Shown here in pieces: positions 53,869-63,391 of a stretch of 64,000 nt of DNA. The stretch comes from Bacteroidota bacterium. Lineage in GTDB: Bacteria > Bacteroidota > Bacteroidia > Chitinophagales > Chitinophagaceae. Under the pieces are notes generated by a model. It was not told the origin of the DNA. It saw only the letters and a program-made list of their open reading frames with translations, and did not search any database. The position numbers were made by a program, and so were the translations under genes. The stretch's first letter is position 1. Every line of letters begins with the position of its first letter. The stretch lies in assembly GCA_023387985.1 (NCBI GenBank), contig JAEWHC010000009.1, forward strand, positions 930,001-994,000, read 5' to 3'.

Positions 53869-54774
53869 ATGAACCCATTTTATCCCAGATTATATAAAAA
53901 GCTGCTCTTGTCCCTGGTTTTGGCAGCGGTTTTGTCAGGATGTGAAAAGGAAGTGGATGTGATCCCCCGGGATACTCCGCCGGTACTTGTGGTGGAAGCG
54001 ACCATCGAAAATGGCAGGCCACCACTTGTTATTCTTTCAAATAGTTTCCAGTTTTTTGACAGCCTTGGACTGGTCGATCTTGAAAAAAGTTTCATCAAAG
54101 GCGCGGAAGTAACCATTTCTAACGGCCAAAGAACGGTGCGGCTTGAAGAATATGAAGAAGATCTTTTGGATCGCAAGTGGACCTACTATACCATTAGCCG
54201 TACCAATCCCGGACAGGCCATGATTGGAACGCTGAAAACTGCATATTCCCTTAATATTGTAACCTCAGGTAAATCTTATTCCGCTCAGACCTTCATCCCC
54301 GACACCTCAAGACGAATTATTGATATCTGGTGGAAGCAAGGTTTGAATGAAAAAGATTCTTCATTGGTGAACGTGTTTGTGAAAATAACCGACCCTCCCG
54401 GACTTGGTAATTATATCAGGTGGTTTACCAGTGTGAATGATTCCGCTTTTCTTCCTGGCTTTGGATCAGTGGTGGATGATGCCCTGATTGATGGAACAAC
54501 TTATGATGTCCAGATTTTTCGATCATATAGCCGCAATGCTGATATTGACTCCGAAACGTTCGGGTATTTCAGGCGCGGTGAAAAAGCGTCCGTAAAATTA
54601 TCCAATATAGATAAAGGAACGTTTGATTTTTGGAGGACCTGGGAACAAAACGCAAGCAACCAGGGCAATCCTTTTGGCACGCCAGTTAAAATTCTTACGA
54701 ACATCAAGGGAGGAGCCACCGGTTATTTTGCTGGATATGCATCGCAAATCAAAACCATACGCATTCCTGATTAG
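53869..54774 (+). CDS. DUF4249-family lipoprotein
   Basis: This is a 301-aa protein with a lipoprotein signal (LLLSLVLAAVLSGCEKE, lipobox LSGC) and the DUF4249 opening PPVLVVEATIENGRPPLVILSNSF, then beta-rich sequence to the end. These lipoproteins usually stand next to a TonB-dependent receptor, with which they are thought to form an outer-membrane uptake unit. No such receptor is adjacent here. The function is unproven. It is convergent with the amidohydrolase gene only 4 bases away, and its start is fixed by the promoter directly ahead. Confidence 0.9.
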   Translation: MNPFYPRLYKKLLLSLVLAAVLSGCEKEVDVIPRDTPPVLVVEATIENGRPPLVILSNSFQFFDSLGLVDLEKSFIKGAEVTISNGQRTVRLEEYEEDLLDRKWTYYTISRTNPGQAMIGTLKTAYSLNIVTSGKSYSAQTFIPDTSRRIIDIWWKQGLNEKDSSLVNVFVKITDPPGLGNYIRWFTSVNDSAFLPGFGSVVDDALIDGTTYDVQIFRSYSRNADIDSETFGYFRRGEKASVKLSNIDKGTFDFWRTWEQNASNQGNPFGTPVKILTNIKGGATGYFAGYASQIKTIRIPD

Positions 54775-54778
54775 CTTT

Positions 54779-56437
54779 TTATCTTTCTTGCGTAAACACT
54801 TTCTTACCGTCAATAAATGTCATCCAGGCTTTTGCGTTTCGGATCTGGTCAGCAGATGCATTCAGTATATTCGTATCCCAGATCACAAGGTCTGCTAGTT
54901 TTCCTGCTTTCAATGATCCGGTTTTGTCTTCCATAAAATTCGCGAATGCGTTATTCACGGTATAGCATTGCAAACTTTCTTCTACGGTTAATTTTTCAGC
55001 AGGGAACCAACCCCCCGGATTTTGTCCGTCCAGGGTTTGCCTGAAAGTGGCGGCAAAAATTCCCTCCATTGGATTAAAAGGTGCTACCGTCCAGTCGCTG
55101 CCAAATGTAACTGTTGCGCCGGCATCTAGAAGAGTCCGAAACGCATAGGTGCGCAGCAGACGGTCATTGTCCAGTCTTTTTGCCGCCCACCGGCCATCAT
55201 CAATGGCATGATAGGGTTGTACACTGGCAATCACTTTCAGTGATTTGAAGCGAGCGACCGACGATTTGCTGATGTGTTGGGCATGCTCGATGCGGAAACG
55301 TTTTTTTCCCTCATTGGCGGCAGTTTCATAAACATCCAGCAACCAGTCAATCGCCCTGTCGCCAATCGCATGTACAGCAACATGGAGGCCGGCATTATTT
55401 GCATCTATAATGTCTGCTCTCAGCTTTGCGGTATCCGTAATGATTAATCCTGACGTACCGGGCTCATCCAGGTATGGATCATAAAACCAGGCCGTTGTGC
55501 TGCCAAGCGAGCCATCCACAAATCCCTTCAGGCCACCCCAGAAAAGCAGATCATCACCTTTTCCGTTCCTTTTGGTATAATCTTCCAGTTTTTTCCAGTC
55601 GCCCAGCTGGACCAGGGAATAAACGCGCAACTTGAGCGCATTCTTTCTGCGGGCGCGTCTGTATGTTTCAAGGTCAGTCCAGCCGCCAAATGAATTAACA
55701 TCGGTTACCTGTGTCACTCCAAGCGAAATTGCATGTTCCTGGGCACGGTTGAACATTTCGTCGAGCTCGGCTGAATCTGGTGCAGGAATTACATTATATA
55801 CAAGATTCATTGCAGCATCTTTCAAAATGCCCGTCGGTTCACCGGTTGAGTCATCCCTCAAAATTGTTCCCCCTTCAGGGTCCTTGGTATTGCGGTCAAT
55901 TCCCGCCAGTTTCAACGCTTTTGAATTGGCCAGTGCCATGTGACCATCATAACGCGCAACGAGCACCGGATTATCGGTACTAATGGAATCAATCCAGTCG
56001 CGCCGGGGCATTTCCGCCATGGCCTCATGATCCCAGTCTCCGCCCTGGATCCACCGTCCTGCCTTTGTACTCCTCGCATACTCTCCAAAGATTTTTACAA
56101 ATTCCGCTTTAGAGTTTGCCCTGCGAAGATCAACCGACCCGAGTTGATACCCACCGGAAAGAAAATGGACATGATTGTCGATTATTCCAGGGGTAATCAT
56201 TCTGTTGCCTGCGTCGATCGTAACTGTGGTAGAAGAACTGAATTCATCGGGATTGTCACCCACATAGACTATCTTGTTTTCTTTTAACGCTATTGCTGTA
56301 GCATTTGGCAACAATGAATCTCCGGTCCATACAACTGCATTAATAATAATGATATCCGCAGATTGGGTTTTTGATGCGGAATTGCAGGCAAAAAATACTG
56401 GCCAAAGAATGAATAGCAGGAAAAACCGATTTTTCAT
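54779..56437 (-). CDS. Amidohydrolase-3 family lipoprotein (YtcJ-like)
   Basis: From ATG 56437 this is a 552-aa metal-dependent hydrolase. The N-terminal lipoprotein signal FLLFILWPVFFACNS suggests envelope anchoring. The amidohydrolase core shows ITPGIIDNHVHFLSGG (the His-x-His metal pair), GGDWDHEA, LKGFVDGSLGS, VHAIGDRAIDW, RIEHAQHIS and TFGSDWTVAPF (the distal Asp). These match the YtcJ/N-substituted formamide deformylase-like group; substrates vary, so the reaction is not assigned. The longer frame to 56524 would lack a signal peptide at its start. Confidence 0.88.
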   Translation of the reverse strand: MKNRFFLLFILWPVFFACNSASKTQSADIIIINAVVWTGDSLLPNATAIALKENKIVYVGDNPDEFSSSTTVTIDAGNRMITPGIIDNHVHFLSGGYQLGSVDLRRANSKAEFVKIFGEYARSTKAGRWIQGGDWDHEAMAEMPRRDWIDSISTDNPVLVARYDGHMALANSKALKLAGIDRNTKDPEGGTILRDDSTGEPTGILKDAAMNLVYNVIPAPDSAELDEMFNRAQEHAISLGVTQVTDVNSFGGWTDLETYRRARRKNALKLRVYSLVQLGDWKKLEDYTKRNGKGDDLLFWGGLKGFVDGSLGSTTAWFYDPYLDEPGTSGLIITDTAKLRADIIDANNAGLHVAVHAIGDRAIDWLLDVYETAANEGKKRFRIEHAQHISKSSVARFKSLKVIASVQPYHAIDDGRWAAKRLDNDRLLRTYAFRTLLDAGATVTFGSDWTVAPFNPMEGIFAATFRQTLDGQNPGGWFPAEKLTVEESLQCYTVNNAFANFMEDKTGSLKAGKLADLVIWDTNILNASADQIRNAKAWMTFIDGKKVFTQER

Positions 56438-56552
56438 AAACAGATTTAATAAATGGAAAGTTGGGAAAAAATACCGAAAAAGAAAAGATTGATTTTTTCT
56501 TCCACGTATCCCAATTTTGATCATCAGATATAGCTAAAGAGATTTATATAAT

Positions 56553-59360
56553 ATGGTAAAGCACTTCGCTTTTAAATGGAAGCGGCATTTTTCTATCTTG
56601 ACCGGGCTGCTTTTTGGCGCGATATTGCCGCCTGCCCTTTATGCGCAAAATTTCGGTGGAACTCCATATTCAGTTGATTGGAAACAAGTGCGAAACCAAC
56701 AGGTGACTGTGATTTTTGAGAAAGGACAAGACAGCCTGGCCCGGATAGTGAGCGCACAAGCTACATTGATTAAAGAACGGTATGGATTTGGACAACGGCG
56801 CAATTACAAGCCAGTTTCTTTGATCCTGCAGAACCGGGGACTCGCTTCCAATGGCTATGTCGCCCTTGCACCATGGAGGAGTGAATTTTTCACTACTCCC
56901 CCTCAAAATCCGTTTGAATTGGGAAGCATGAGCTGGATAGATAACCTGGCTTTGCATGAAATCAGGCATGTTCAACAATATGAGGCCTTCAATACCGGCT
57001 TGTCGGCCCTGGCAGGCACGCTCTTCGGAGAAAATGGCCGACTGCTATTGAACGACATGGCAGTACCCGACTGGTTTTTTGAAGGGGACGCTATTGTGAT
57101 GGAAACCCAATTGTCTGAACAGGGCAGAGGACGGCTTCCTGCCTTTGTAAATGAATGGCGGATCTTCGAGCAGGGCGGGCGTAAGCTGAATTATCAGCAA
57201 CTGAGAAACGGAGCTTATAACTATTATGTGCCAAACCACTATACGCTCGGTTACATTCTGAACGCTTATAGCCATCAGAAATTTGGAAAAGGCGAACTGC
57301 CAGAAATTGCAAGCGACGCAGCTGCCTATAAAAATCTGGTTTATCCTTTTCAATCCGCATTCAGGAAAAAAACTTCAATACGTTTTTCAAAATTTGTTGA
57401 TGAAGCATTGCAGGCATACCGAAACCTACAGGTCCGTCGTAACGATTCATCTACAAGTTGGATTACTTCCACGGTTAATAACGATGTTGTACATTATATA
57501 TACCCTCAACCCAACGAAAAGAACAAAATAATTGTTGCCTTGAAGAAATCCCGACGAAATTCCCCGGAATTTATTGCGCTCGACAGTTCCGGCCGTGAGT
57601 CAACAATCGGCAAGGCTGCAATTATGCTTGACGACTATTTTACCTTAAGCAATGATCAAATTGTTTATGCTGGCTATCAACCCGACACCCGCTGGACGAA
57701 TGAAGAAAAAAATGAGATCCTGATTCAGGATTTTAAAACCGGAAAAATACACTACACTGGAATTAAAGGCCGTTATCTGTCTCCCGCGCTGGACCAATCT
57801 GGTAAATGGTTTGTCGCGGTCGAATCCCTTACCAACGGAAGCTGCCGCCTGGTTATTCTCAACAGGAATGGGGAAATCCAATATTCACTCAAGGGCAGTC
57901 CTGGCTTCTACTATTCACATCCACGTTTTTTACCTGGCGGCAACCGAATACTGGTTGCGGTACGTAAACCCGACGGCCAAATGGGATGGCTGCAATGGGA
58001 TTTTGACTCAGATATGTCGGTCTGGCTACTTCAACCTGTGCAGGCGAACCTGGGTTTTCCGGTACTTTCAGAACACAGGATATTTTTTACGGGCTCGGAC
58101 GGTGACCTGAATGCTGTTTTTGAAATGGATTCTGTTTCAGGCCATGTACAAAAAGTTGGTTATCATGAAAATGGGATTAGCCAGGGGTTTGTTATCCAGG
58201 ATCGCGTTGTGGCGAGTATTTTCACTGCTGGCGGTAACCGGCTCGCGAAACTACCAGTTGAGGCCCGGCCTGGAACTCCTTCTCTGGAAATAAAGCCATT
58301 GTTTTTAGAAAAACCTGCAGATGCTTTTATTGGCAGTAAGACAGTGGATGATGTGGCTATGCCTTCAAAACCGTATTCAAAATTCAAACGTCCATTCAAT
58401 TTTCACAGTGTTGTTCCCTACTGGCAGGATCCGGAATTTGTGTTGAATATTCAGGGGGCAAATGTCCTGAATACGTTTCTGACAAACCTTAGTGGATCCT
58501 ATAATTCAAATGAGCGTTCTTTTGGAATTGGCGGCGATATCATTTACGGCGGCAGCTACCTCCAGCCTTACCTTACTGCTCAGTACCGGTTTGAGCGGCC
58601 ATATGTCAAAGACAGTATTACTTATCATTTCAATGAACTGGAGTATGGAGCCGGATTGCGGCTGCCATTGAACTTCACTTCCGGCCGGTGGTTTCGGCAC
58701 CTCACATTACAATCCGGAATACACAATAGCCGGTTATTTTGGGGATCAGCAGGAAAAGATGTTTTTCAAAACCGCAATTTCACCATGCTTCATTTGCGGG
58801 GGCAGTTCGCTGCACAAACCCAAAAAGGAATGCAGGAAATTTACCCGGATTGGTATATCGGCCTGCTGGCCGATTACAGGGGAGGCATAGGAGAATCTGA
58901 GGGGCGAAGATCCGTGGTTAACCTGCAGGCTTTTGCACCCGGATTGGCAAAAACACATTCCCTTGGTTTGCAAATTGCCTGGCAAAGCAGGGATACCTTG
59001 GCCCGGTATAGTTTTACCGATTTATTTCCTTTCAGCAGGGGGTATTCAGCGTTAAACTATCCGGTCATGTTGCGGTATTCAGGAAATTACCATTTTCCCT
59101 TGTTTTCCATTAACCAGGGTTTTGCCAATTTAGCATTCGTACACAGGGTTCGAATGAACCTTTTCTTTGATTGGACGAAAGGTCGAAGTTTGCGTCAACA
59201 AAAAGATTTTCTTTATCGGTCGGGAGGGGCGGAAGTATTTTTAGATGGAAAAGTCTGGAATCAGTTGCCACTTTCGCTCGGTTTGAGGTATACCCGGTTG
59301 TTTGATGGAGGGAAAACTGCCCAGCTATTTGAATTTATCTTGCCTCTAAATCTGTACTAA
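56553..59360 (+). CDS. HExxH peptidase fused to a beta-propeller and an outer-membrane barrel
   Basis: This is a 935-aa protein with a signal peptide (FSILTGLLFGAILPPALYA). Residues 40-290 look like a gluzincin metallopeptidase: HEIRHVQ (His135, Glu136, His139) and PDWFFEGDA with Glu178 as the likely third zinc ligand. Residues 300-600 show repeated short strands of a TolB/WD40-like propeller. The last 300 residues alternate strands and turns like an outer-membrane barrel and end in LFEFILPLNLY. This combination suggests a barrel-anchored envelope protease; direction of display and substrate are unknown. It lies upstream of infA without an obvious link to it. Confidence 0.75.
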   Translation: MVKHFAFKWKRHFSILTGLLFGAILPPALYAQNFGGTPYSVDWKQVRNQQVTVIFEKGQDSLARIVSAQATLIKERYGFGQRRNYKPVSLILQNRGLASNGYVALAPWRSEFFTTPPQNPFELGSMSWIDNLALHEIRHVQQYEAFNTGLSALAGTLFGENGRLLLNDMAVPDWFFEGDAIVMETQLSEQGRGRLPAFVNEWRIFEQGGRKLNYQQLRNGAYNYYVPNHYTLGYILNAYSHQKFGKGELPEIASDAAAYKNLVYPFQSAFRKKTSIRFSKFVDEALQAYRNLQVRRNDSSTSWITSTVNNDVVHYIYPQPNEKNKIIVALKKSRRNSPEFIALDSSGRESTIGKAAIMLDDYFTLSNDQIVYAGYQPDTRWTNEEKNEILIQDFKTGKIHYTGIKGRYLSPALDQSGKWFVAVESLTNGSCRLVILNRNGEIQYSLKGSPGFYYSHPRFLPGGNRILVAVRKPDGQMGWLQWDFDSDMSVWLLQPVQANLGFPVLSEHRIFFTGSDGDLNAVFEMDSVSGHVQKVGYHENGISQGFVIQDRVVASIFTAGGNRLAKLPVEARPGTPSLEIKPLFLEKPADAFIGSKTVDDVAMPSKPYSKFKRPFNFHSVVPYWQDPEFVLNIQGANVLNTFLTNLSGSYNSNERSFGIGGDIIYGGSYLQPYLTAQYRFERPYVKDSITYHFNELEYGAGLRLPLNFTSGRWFRHLTLQSGIHNSRLFWGSAGKDVFQNRNFTMLHLRGQFAAQTQKGMQEIYPDWYIGLLADYRGGIGESEGRRSVVNLQAFAPGLAKTHSLGLQIAWQSRDTLARYSFTDLFPFSRGYSALNYPVMLRYSGNYHFPLFSINQGFANLAFVHRVRMNLFFDWTKGRSLRQQKDFLYRSGGAEVFLDGKVWNQLPLSLGLRYTRLFDGGKTAQLFEFILPLNLY

Positions 59361-59479
59361 AAGGCGAAACGCTCATTGAATCGTTTAAAAACCGCGGATT
59401 TAGCATTTTTTTAGATGCTTCCATCGTTGGTAAGCATAAATAAAAGCAGGTGTATTTCCTTTTCAATTAAAAAAAATAC

Positions 59480-59487
59480 TATCTTTG
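59480..59487 (+). promoter_or_regulatory. -7 element TATCTTTG of the infA-rplQ operon
   Basis: This is an exact TAnnTTTG match 16 bases before the infA ATG, in the only gap upstream of the ribosomal-protein run. The -33 region is T-rich without a clear TTTG. Confidence 0.55.
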
Positions 59488-59503
59488 CGCTCCCAAATTT
59501 TAT

Positions 59504-59722
59504 ATGGCAAAACAGGCACTCATAAAGCAGGACGGAGTAATTTTAGAAGCATTATCTAACGCAATGTTTAAAGTACGGTTAGAAAATGGTCATGAAATTA
59601 TCTGTACAATCTCCGGAAAAATGCGGATGCACTATATCCGGATCTTGCCGGGCGATAAGGTTGGCGTTGAAATGAGTCCATATGATTTAACGAGGGGACG
59701 TATCTTTTTCAGGTACAAATGA
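59504..59722 (+). CDS. infA: Translation initiation factor IF-1
   Basis: This is a 72-aa S1/OB-fold protein with the family signature (DGVILEALSNAMFKVRLENGH, MRMHYIRILPGDKV, YDLTRGRI). IF-1 binds the A site of the 30S subunit during initiation. It is first in the seven-gene run to rplQ. In many genomes it follows secY and map; here a peptidase/barrel gene precedes it. Confidence 0.98.
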   Translation: MAKQALIKQDGVILEALSNAMFKVRLENGHEIICTISGKMRMHYIRILPGDKVGVEMSPYDLTRGRIFFRYK

Positions 59723-59794
59723 TTATCCAAGTATGCGCTGTAACCTTAGAGTTGGAGGGTATGGCCATTGTTAAAATAAGAAAACCTTAAAACA

Positions 59795-59911
59795 ATGAAA
59801 GTTAGAGCATCCATTAAGAAGCGTAGCGCAGACTGCAAAATTGTACGTCGCAAAGGCAAGCTTTTAGTAATTAACAAAAAGAACCCACGTTTTAAGCAGC
59901 GTCAGGGGTAA
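59795..59911 (+). CDS. rpmJ: Ribosomal protein L36, zinc-free form
   Basis: This is a 38-aa protein beginning MKVRASIKKRSADCK and ending RFKQRQG. Of the zinc ligands of the classical form only one Cys (14) remains; the positions of Cys11, Cys27 and the His are Ser, Asn and Phe. It is therefore the C-minus type common in this phylum. It lies between infA and rpsM in the standard order. Confidence 0.97.
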   Translation: MKVRASIKKRSADCKIVRRKGKLLVINKKNPRFKQRQG

Positions 59912-59947
59912 TTGAATTTAAAACCATTCTAAAAATCTGAACAGAAT

Positions 59948-60328
59948 ATGGCTCGTATTGCCGGTATTGACCTTCCAAAAAATAAGCGTGGCGAAATAGG
60001 GTTGACCTATATTTTCGGCATTGGCAAAAGCACTGCCAAATACATTTTGGAAAAGGCAGAAATCGATATCAACAAGAAAGTAAATGATTGGAATGATGAT
60101 GAGCTCAATGCCATCCGTACCATCATTAACGATGAAATTAAAGTAGAAGGCGTTTTGCGCAGTGAGGTTACGATGAATATCAAGCGCCTCATGGACATTG
60201 TGTGCTACCGTGGACTTCGCCACCGTAAAGGGTTGCCGCTTCGTGGTCAGCGTACGCGTACCAACAGCCGTACACGTAAAGGGAAGCGTAAGACGGTTGC
60301 CGGTAAGAAGAAAGCGCCGAAGAAATAA
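59948..60328 (+). CDS. rpsM: Ribosomal protein S13
   Basis: This is a 126-aa protein with the S13 N-terminus MARIAGIDLPKNKRGEIGLT, the RGLRHRKGLPLRGQRT block and a lysine-rich tail that reaches the decoding site. It belongs to the small-subunit head. It lies 36 bases after rpmJ in the alpha operon. Confidence 0.98.
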   Translation: MARIAGIDLPKNKRGEIGLTYIFGIGKSTAKYILEKAEIDINKKVNDWNDDELNAIRTIINDEIKVEGVLRSEVTMNIKRLMDIVCYRGLRHRKGLPLRGQRTRTNSRTRKGKRKTVAGKKKAPKK

Positions 60329-60466
60329 TATTCAAGGTCCTGCATGTATTGCGGGACTTGTTTATAAACCAAATCCGGTAAATTTTGGATCGCTTCACAG
60401 CAGGAGAAACAACCGGTTCCGGATAGCCTCCGGAATTATTAAACTTAAAGATTACCTCAGCAAAAA

Positions 60467-60868
60467 ATGGCAAAACAACAATTAAGTGCAAAGCAGGCCG
60501 CTAAAAAAAGGATCGTAAAGGTTGAAGCGGCCGGGGATGTGCATATCAGCGCAACCTTCAATAACCTGATTATATCAATTACCAATAAACAAGGACAAGT
60601 GATCAGCTGGTCCAGTGCCGGTAAAATGGGCTTCCGCGGAAGTAAAAAAAATACACCCTATGCAGCCCAGGTAGCAGCATCAGATGCAGCAAAAGTTGCG
60701 ACAGATGCAGGCCTTAAAAGAGCGGACGTATACGTAAAAGGTCCTGGAAGCGGTCGCGAAGGCGCCATCCGGACCATTGCACAAAGCGGAATTGAAGTTA
60801 CTTCAATCCGCGATATTACTCCGCTGCCGCACAATGGCTGCCGTCCTCCCAAAAAGCGTCGCGTATAA
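60467..60868 (+). CDS. rpsK: Ribosomal protein S11
   Basis: This is a 133-aa protein with family blocks GDVHISATFNNLIISITNKQG, SSAGKMGFRGSKKNTPYAAQ, VYVKGPGSGREGAIR and the terminal PHNGCRPPKKRRV. It is a small-subunit platform protein. A 138-base gap separates it from rpsM; no regulatory structure was identified there. Confidence 0.98.
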   Translation: MAKQQLSAKQAAKKRIVKVEAAGDVHISATFNNLIISITNKQGQVISWSSAGKMGFRGSKKNTPYAAQVAASDAAKVATDAGLKRADVYVKGPGSGREGAIRTIAQSGIEVTSIRDITPLPHNGCRPPKKRRV

Positions 60869-61009
60869 TGACCGCGCTTTTGGGTACAAACATTTCTATT
60901 CGTTTTTGAACATAGAATTTCATTTAACAAAAGGGTACCGGATTGATTTTTTACGATTTTTCAATGATCCGCGTACCGAATGCTAAAAAAATCGAAATGA
61001 AAAAAAACT

Positions 61010-61615
61010 ATGGCACGTTACACTGGTCCTAAGACCAAGATTGACCGTACATTCGGTGAGCCTATTTTAGGCAATGGCAAGTATTTAGGAAAAAACAGCA
61101 ATCCTCCCGGTCAGCACGGAGCATTGCGTAAGCGTAAGCAATTGGGTGAATATGCCCTTCAGCTTAAAGAAAAGCAGAAAGCTAAATACACTTATGGCGT
61201 TTTAGAGCGCCAGTTTTACAAGACCTTTGTGGAAGCAAACCGCAGAAAAGGAATTACAGGGGAAAACCTGATCAAATTGCTGGAAGCACGCCTGGACAAT
61301 ACTGTTTATCGTCTTGGCATTTCTCCAAGCCGGCCGGGTGCCCGCCAGTTGGTAAGTCACAAGCATATTTTCGTAAATGGCGAATGTGTGAATATTCCTT
61401 CTTATCAATTGAAGCCCGGGGATGTAATTACCCTCTCAGAAAAAACTGCCCACAACCAGGCTATTTTAAGTCTTTCCAAAGGAAAAAATCCAAAGATCAA
61501 CTGGCTGGATTGGAATGAGGAAGAAAAGAAAGGAACTTTCCTGGGATATCCCGAGAGAGAAAATGTTCCTGAGAACATTCGGGAGCAACTCATTGTGGAA
61601 TTGTATAGTAAATAA
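61010..61615 (+). CDS. rpsD: Ribosomal protein S4
   Basis: This is a 201-aa primary 16S-binding protein. It has MARYTGPKTKIDRTFGEPIL, the QFYKTFVEANRRKGITGENL region, the S4 RNA-binding motif (LEARLDNTVYRLGISPSRPGARQLVSHKHI) and a standard C-terminus. The N-terminal zinc cysteines found in some S4 proteins are absent. In enterobacteria S4 represses its own operon; whether that holds here is unknown. Confidence 0.98.
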   Translation: MARYTGPKTKIDRTFGEPILGNGKYLGKNSNPPGQHGALRKRKQLGEYALQLKEKQKAKYTYGVLERQFYKTFVEANRRKGITGENLIKLLEARLDNTVYRLGISPSRPGARQLVSHKHIFVNGECVNIPSYQLKPGDVITLSEKTAHNQAILSLSKGKNPKINWLDWNEEEKKGTFLGYPERENVPENIREQLIVELYSK

Positions 61616-61690
61616 TGACAAGGTTGGTCGTTCCAGCCTTTTCGTTTTTATGTTATTCATTCTTGTAAAACAAAAATTTAATTATTTAAT

Positions 61691-62695
61691 ATGGCTATTA
61701 TTAGTTTTCAAAAGCCGGATAAAATCGTTCTTCATAAAGCAACGGATTTCGAAGCCCAGTTTGAGTTTCGTCCGCTTGAGCCCGGGTATGGTCTGACCAT
61801 TGGCAATGCACTTCGCCGGGTACTCCTAAGTTCATTGGAAGGATATGCGATTACCGGTATTCGTATTGATGGTGCTGACCATGAGTTTGCAACCATTAAA
61901 GGCATTGCGGAAGATCTCACAGAGATCATCCTCAATCTGAAACAGGTACGTTTCAAAAAAACAATTGACAGCGACGTGCAGCATGAAAAGATCATGCTCA
62001 ACCTGAAAAATAAAACAGAGTTTACTGCAGCAACCATTGGGGAAGCACTGCAGAGTTTTGAAGTGATGAATCCGGATCTGCGCATTTGCACCATGGATGC
62101 TTCTGCAAAACTGGAAATTGAAATTCATGTGGCCAAGGGCCGCGGATACGTTCCTTCAGATGAAAACACCATTAAGGATGCGCCATTCGGTTTTATCCCC
62201 GTGGATTCCATTTTTACGCCGATCAAAAACGTAAAGTACAGCGTGGAAAATACCCGCGTTGAACAACGTACCGACTATGAAAAGCTCCTGATGGAAGTGA
62301 TCACTGATGGTACCATTCATCCGGAAGAAGCTGTAAAGCAGGCAAGTCGTATCCTGATCCAGCATTTAATGATCATCACTGATGAAAACATCACTTTCGA
62401 TACCAAGGAAGAAAAGAAAGAAGACCTGGTGGATGAAACAACCCTTCAACTGCGTAAAGTGCTGAAAACCCCGCTTGAAGATCTTGACCTCAGCGTCCGT
62501 GCCTTTAACTGCCTGAAAGCTGCAAAAATCAACAGTCTGAGTGAGCTGGTTCAATACGAGCAGGAAGACCTGATGAAATTCAGAAACTTTGGGCAAAAGA
62601 GCCTTTCTGAAATTGAACAGATCTTAGGTGAAAGAGGACTTTCCTTTGGAATGGATCTGCTAAAGATCGGTATTGACAGCGAAGACCAACTTTAA
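61691..62695 (+). CDS. rpoA: RNA polymerase subunit alpha
   Basis: This is a 334-aa subunit. The N-terminal dimerisation domain contains GYGLTIGNALRRVLLSSLEG and IKGIAEDLTEIILNLK. An acidic linker (DTKEEKKEDLVDE) leads to the C-terminal DNA/activator-binding domain (LSVRAFNCLKAAKINSLSEL, FRNFGQKSLSEI). It nucleates polymerase assembly by binding beta and beta'. The length is normal. It lies between rpsD and rplQ as in most bacteria. Confidence 0.98.
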   Translation: MAIISFQKPDKIVLHKATDFEAQFEFRPLEPGYGLTIGNALRRVLLSSLEGYAITGIRIDGADHEFATIKGIAEDLTEIILNLKQVRFKKTIDSDVQHEKIMLNLKNKTEFTAATIGEALQSFEVMNPDLRICTMDASAKLEIEIHVAKGRGYVPSDENTIKDAPFGFIPVDSIFTPIKNVKYSVENTRVEQRTDYEKLLMEVITDGTIHPEEAVKQASRILIQHLMIITDENITFDTKEEKKEDLVDETTLQLRKVLKTPLEDLDLSVRAFNCLKAAKINSLSELVQYEQEDLMKFRNFGQKSLSEIEQILGERGLSFGMDLLKIGIDSEDQL

Positions 62696-62776
62696 TATTT
62701 AATCATTTCATAACCGCCGGTTTTTCGGCAAACATCACAATTCCTTGACACGGTGTGATGTAAAAATTAAATTGTC

Positions 62777-63340
62777 ATGCGTCACGGAGATAAACAAAAT
62801 AACCTTAGCCGTACCCGGGAACACCGTACGGCATTGCTGCGGAACCTCGCAAGTGCACTCATTCGCGAAAAGCACATTGTAACTACCCTGGCTAAAGCCA
62901 AAGCATTGCGTAAATACATTGAACCGTTGGTTACCAAAACCAAAAAGAATGAAACGCAACTGGATATCCAGTCTCAGCACCGGGTGGTATTCAGCACGTT
63001 GAACGATAAAAATGCTGTAAAGGAACTGTTTACTGTAATCGGTCCCAAAGTTGCTTCACGCCCGGGTGGTTATACCCGAATCATCAAACTCGGTACACGT
63101 TTGGGTGACGCCGCTGAAATGGCCCTGATTGAATTTGTGGACTTCAATGAAACCTACGGTGCTGCGGCAGCAAAAGAGCCCGCTAAGAGAACCCGCCGTG
63201 GAAGCAGAAAAAAACCGGCCACCAACAAAGCTGAGGCACCTGTTACGGCTACAACAGAAACAGTTGAATCAGCCGAGGCTGACCAACCTGCTCCGACTCA
63301 TGTTGCTGATGTCACCGATGAATCAAAAGATGAGGCCTAA
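62777..63340 (+). CDS. rplQ: Ribosomal protein L17 with C-terminal extension
   Basis: The first 130 residues are canonical L17 (MRHGDKQNNLSRTREHRTALLRNLA, TLAKAKALRKYIEPL, SRPGGYTRIIKLGTRLGDAA). A further 55 residues form a low-complexity tail, basic first (KRTRRGSRKKPATNK) and then acidic, probably disordered. Such tails are common on Bacteroidota L17. It is last in the operon, with a terminator about 20 bases after the stop. Confidence 0.97.
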   Translation: MRHGDKQNNLSRTREHRTALLRNLASALIREKHIVTTLAKAKALRKYIEPLVTKTKKNETQLDIQSQHRVVFSTLNDKNAVKELFTVIGPKVASRPGGYTRIIKLGTRLGDAAEMALIEFVDFNETYGAAAAKEPAKRTRRGSRKKPATNKAEAPVTATTETVESAEADQPAPTHVADVTDESKDEA

Positions 63341-63360
63341 GCCTTCTTTCGTAAATAATA

Positions 63361-63391
63361 AAAGCCTTCCAATTACGGGAGGCTTTTTTTT
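63361..63391 (+). terminator. Intrinsic terminator after rplQ
   Basis: AAAGCCTTCC and GGGAGGCTTT pair with one imperfect position around AATTAC, followed by an eight- or nine-T run. It closes the infA-rplQ operon. Confidence 0.9.

Noticed and set aside
59390..59425. Terminator after the peptidase/barrel gene
   Set aside because: The possible AGCAT/ATGCT stem is short and its T-run lies in the loop rather than after it.
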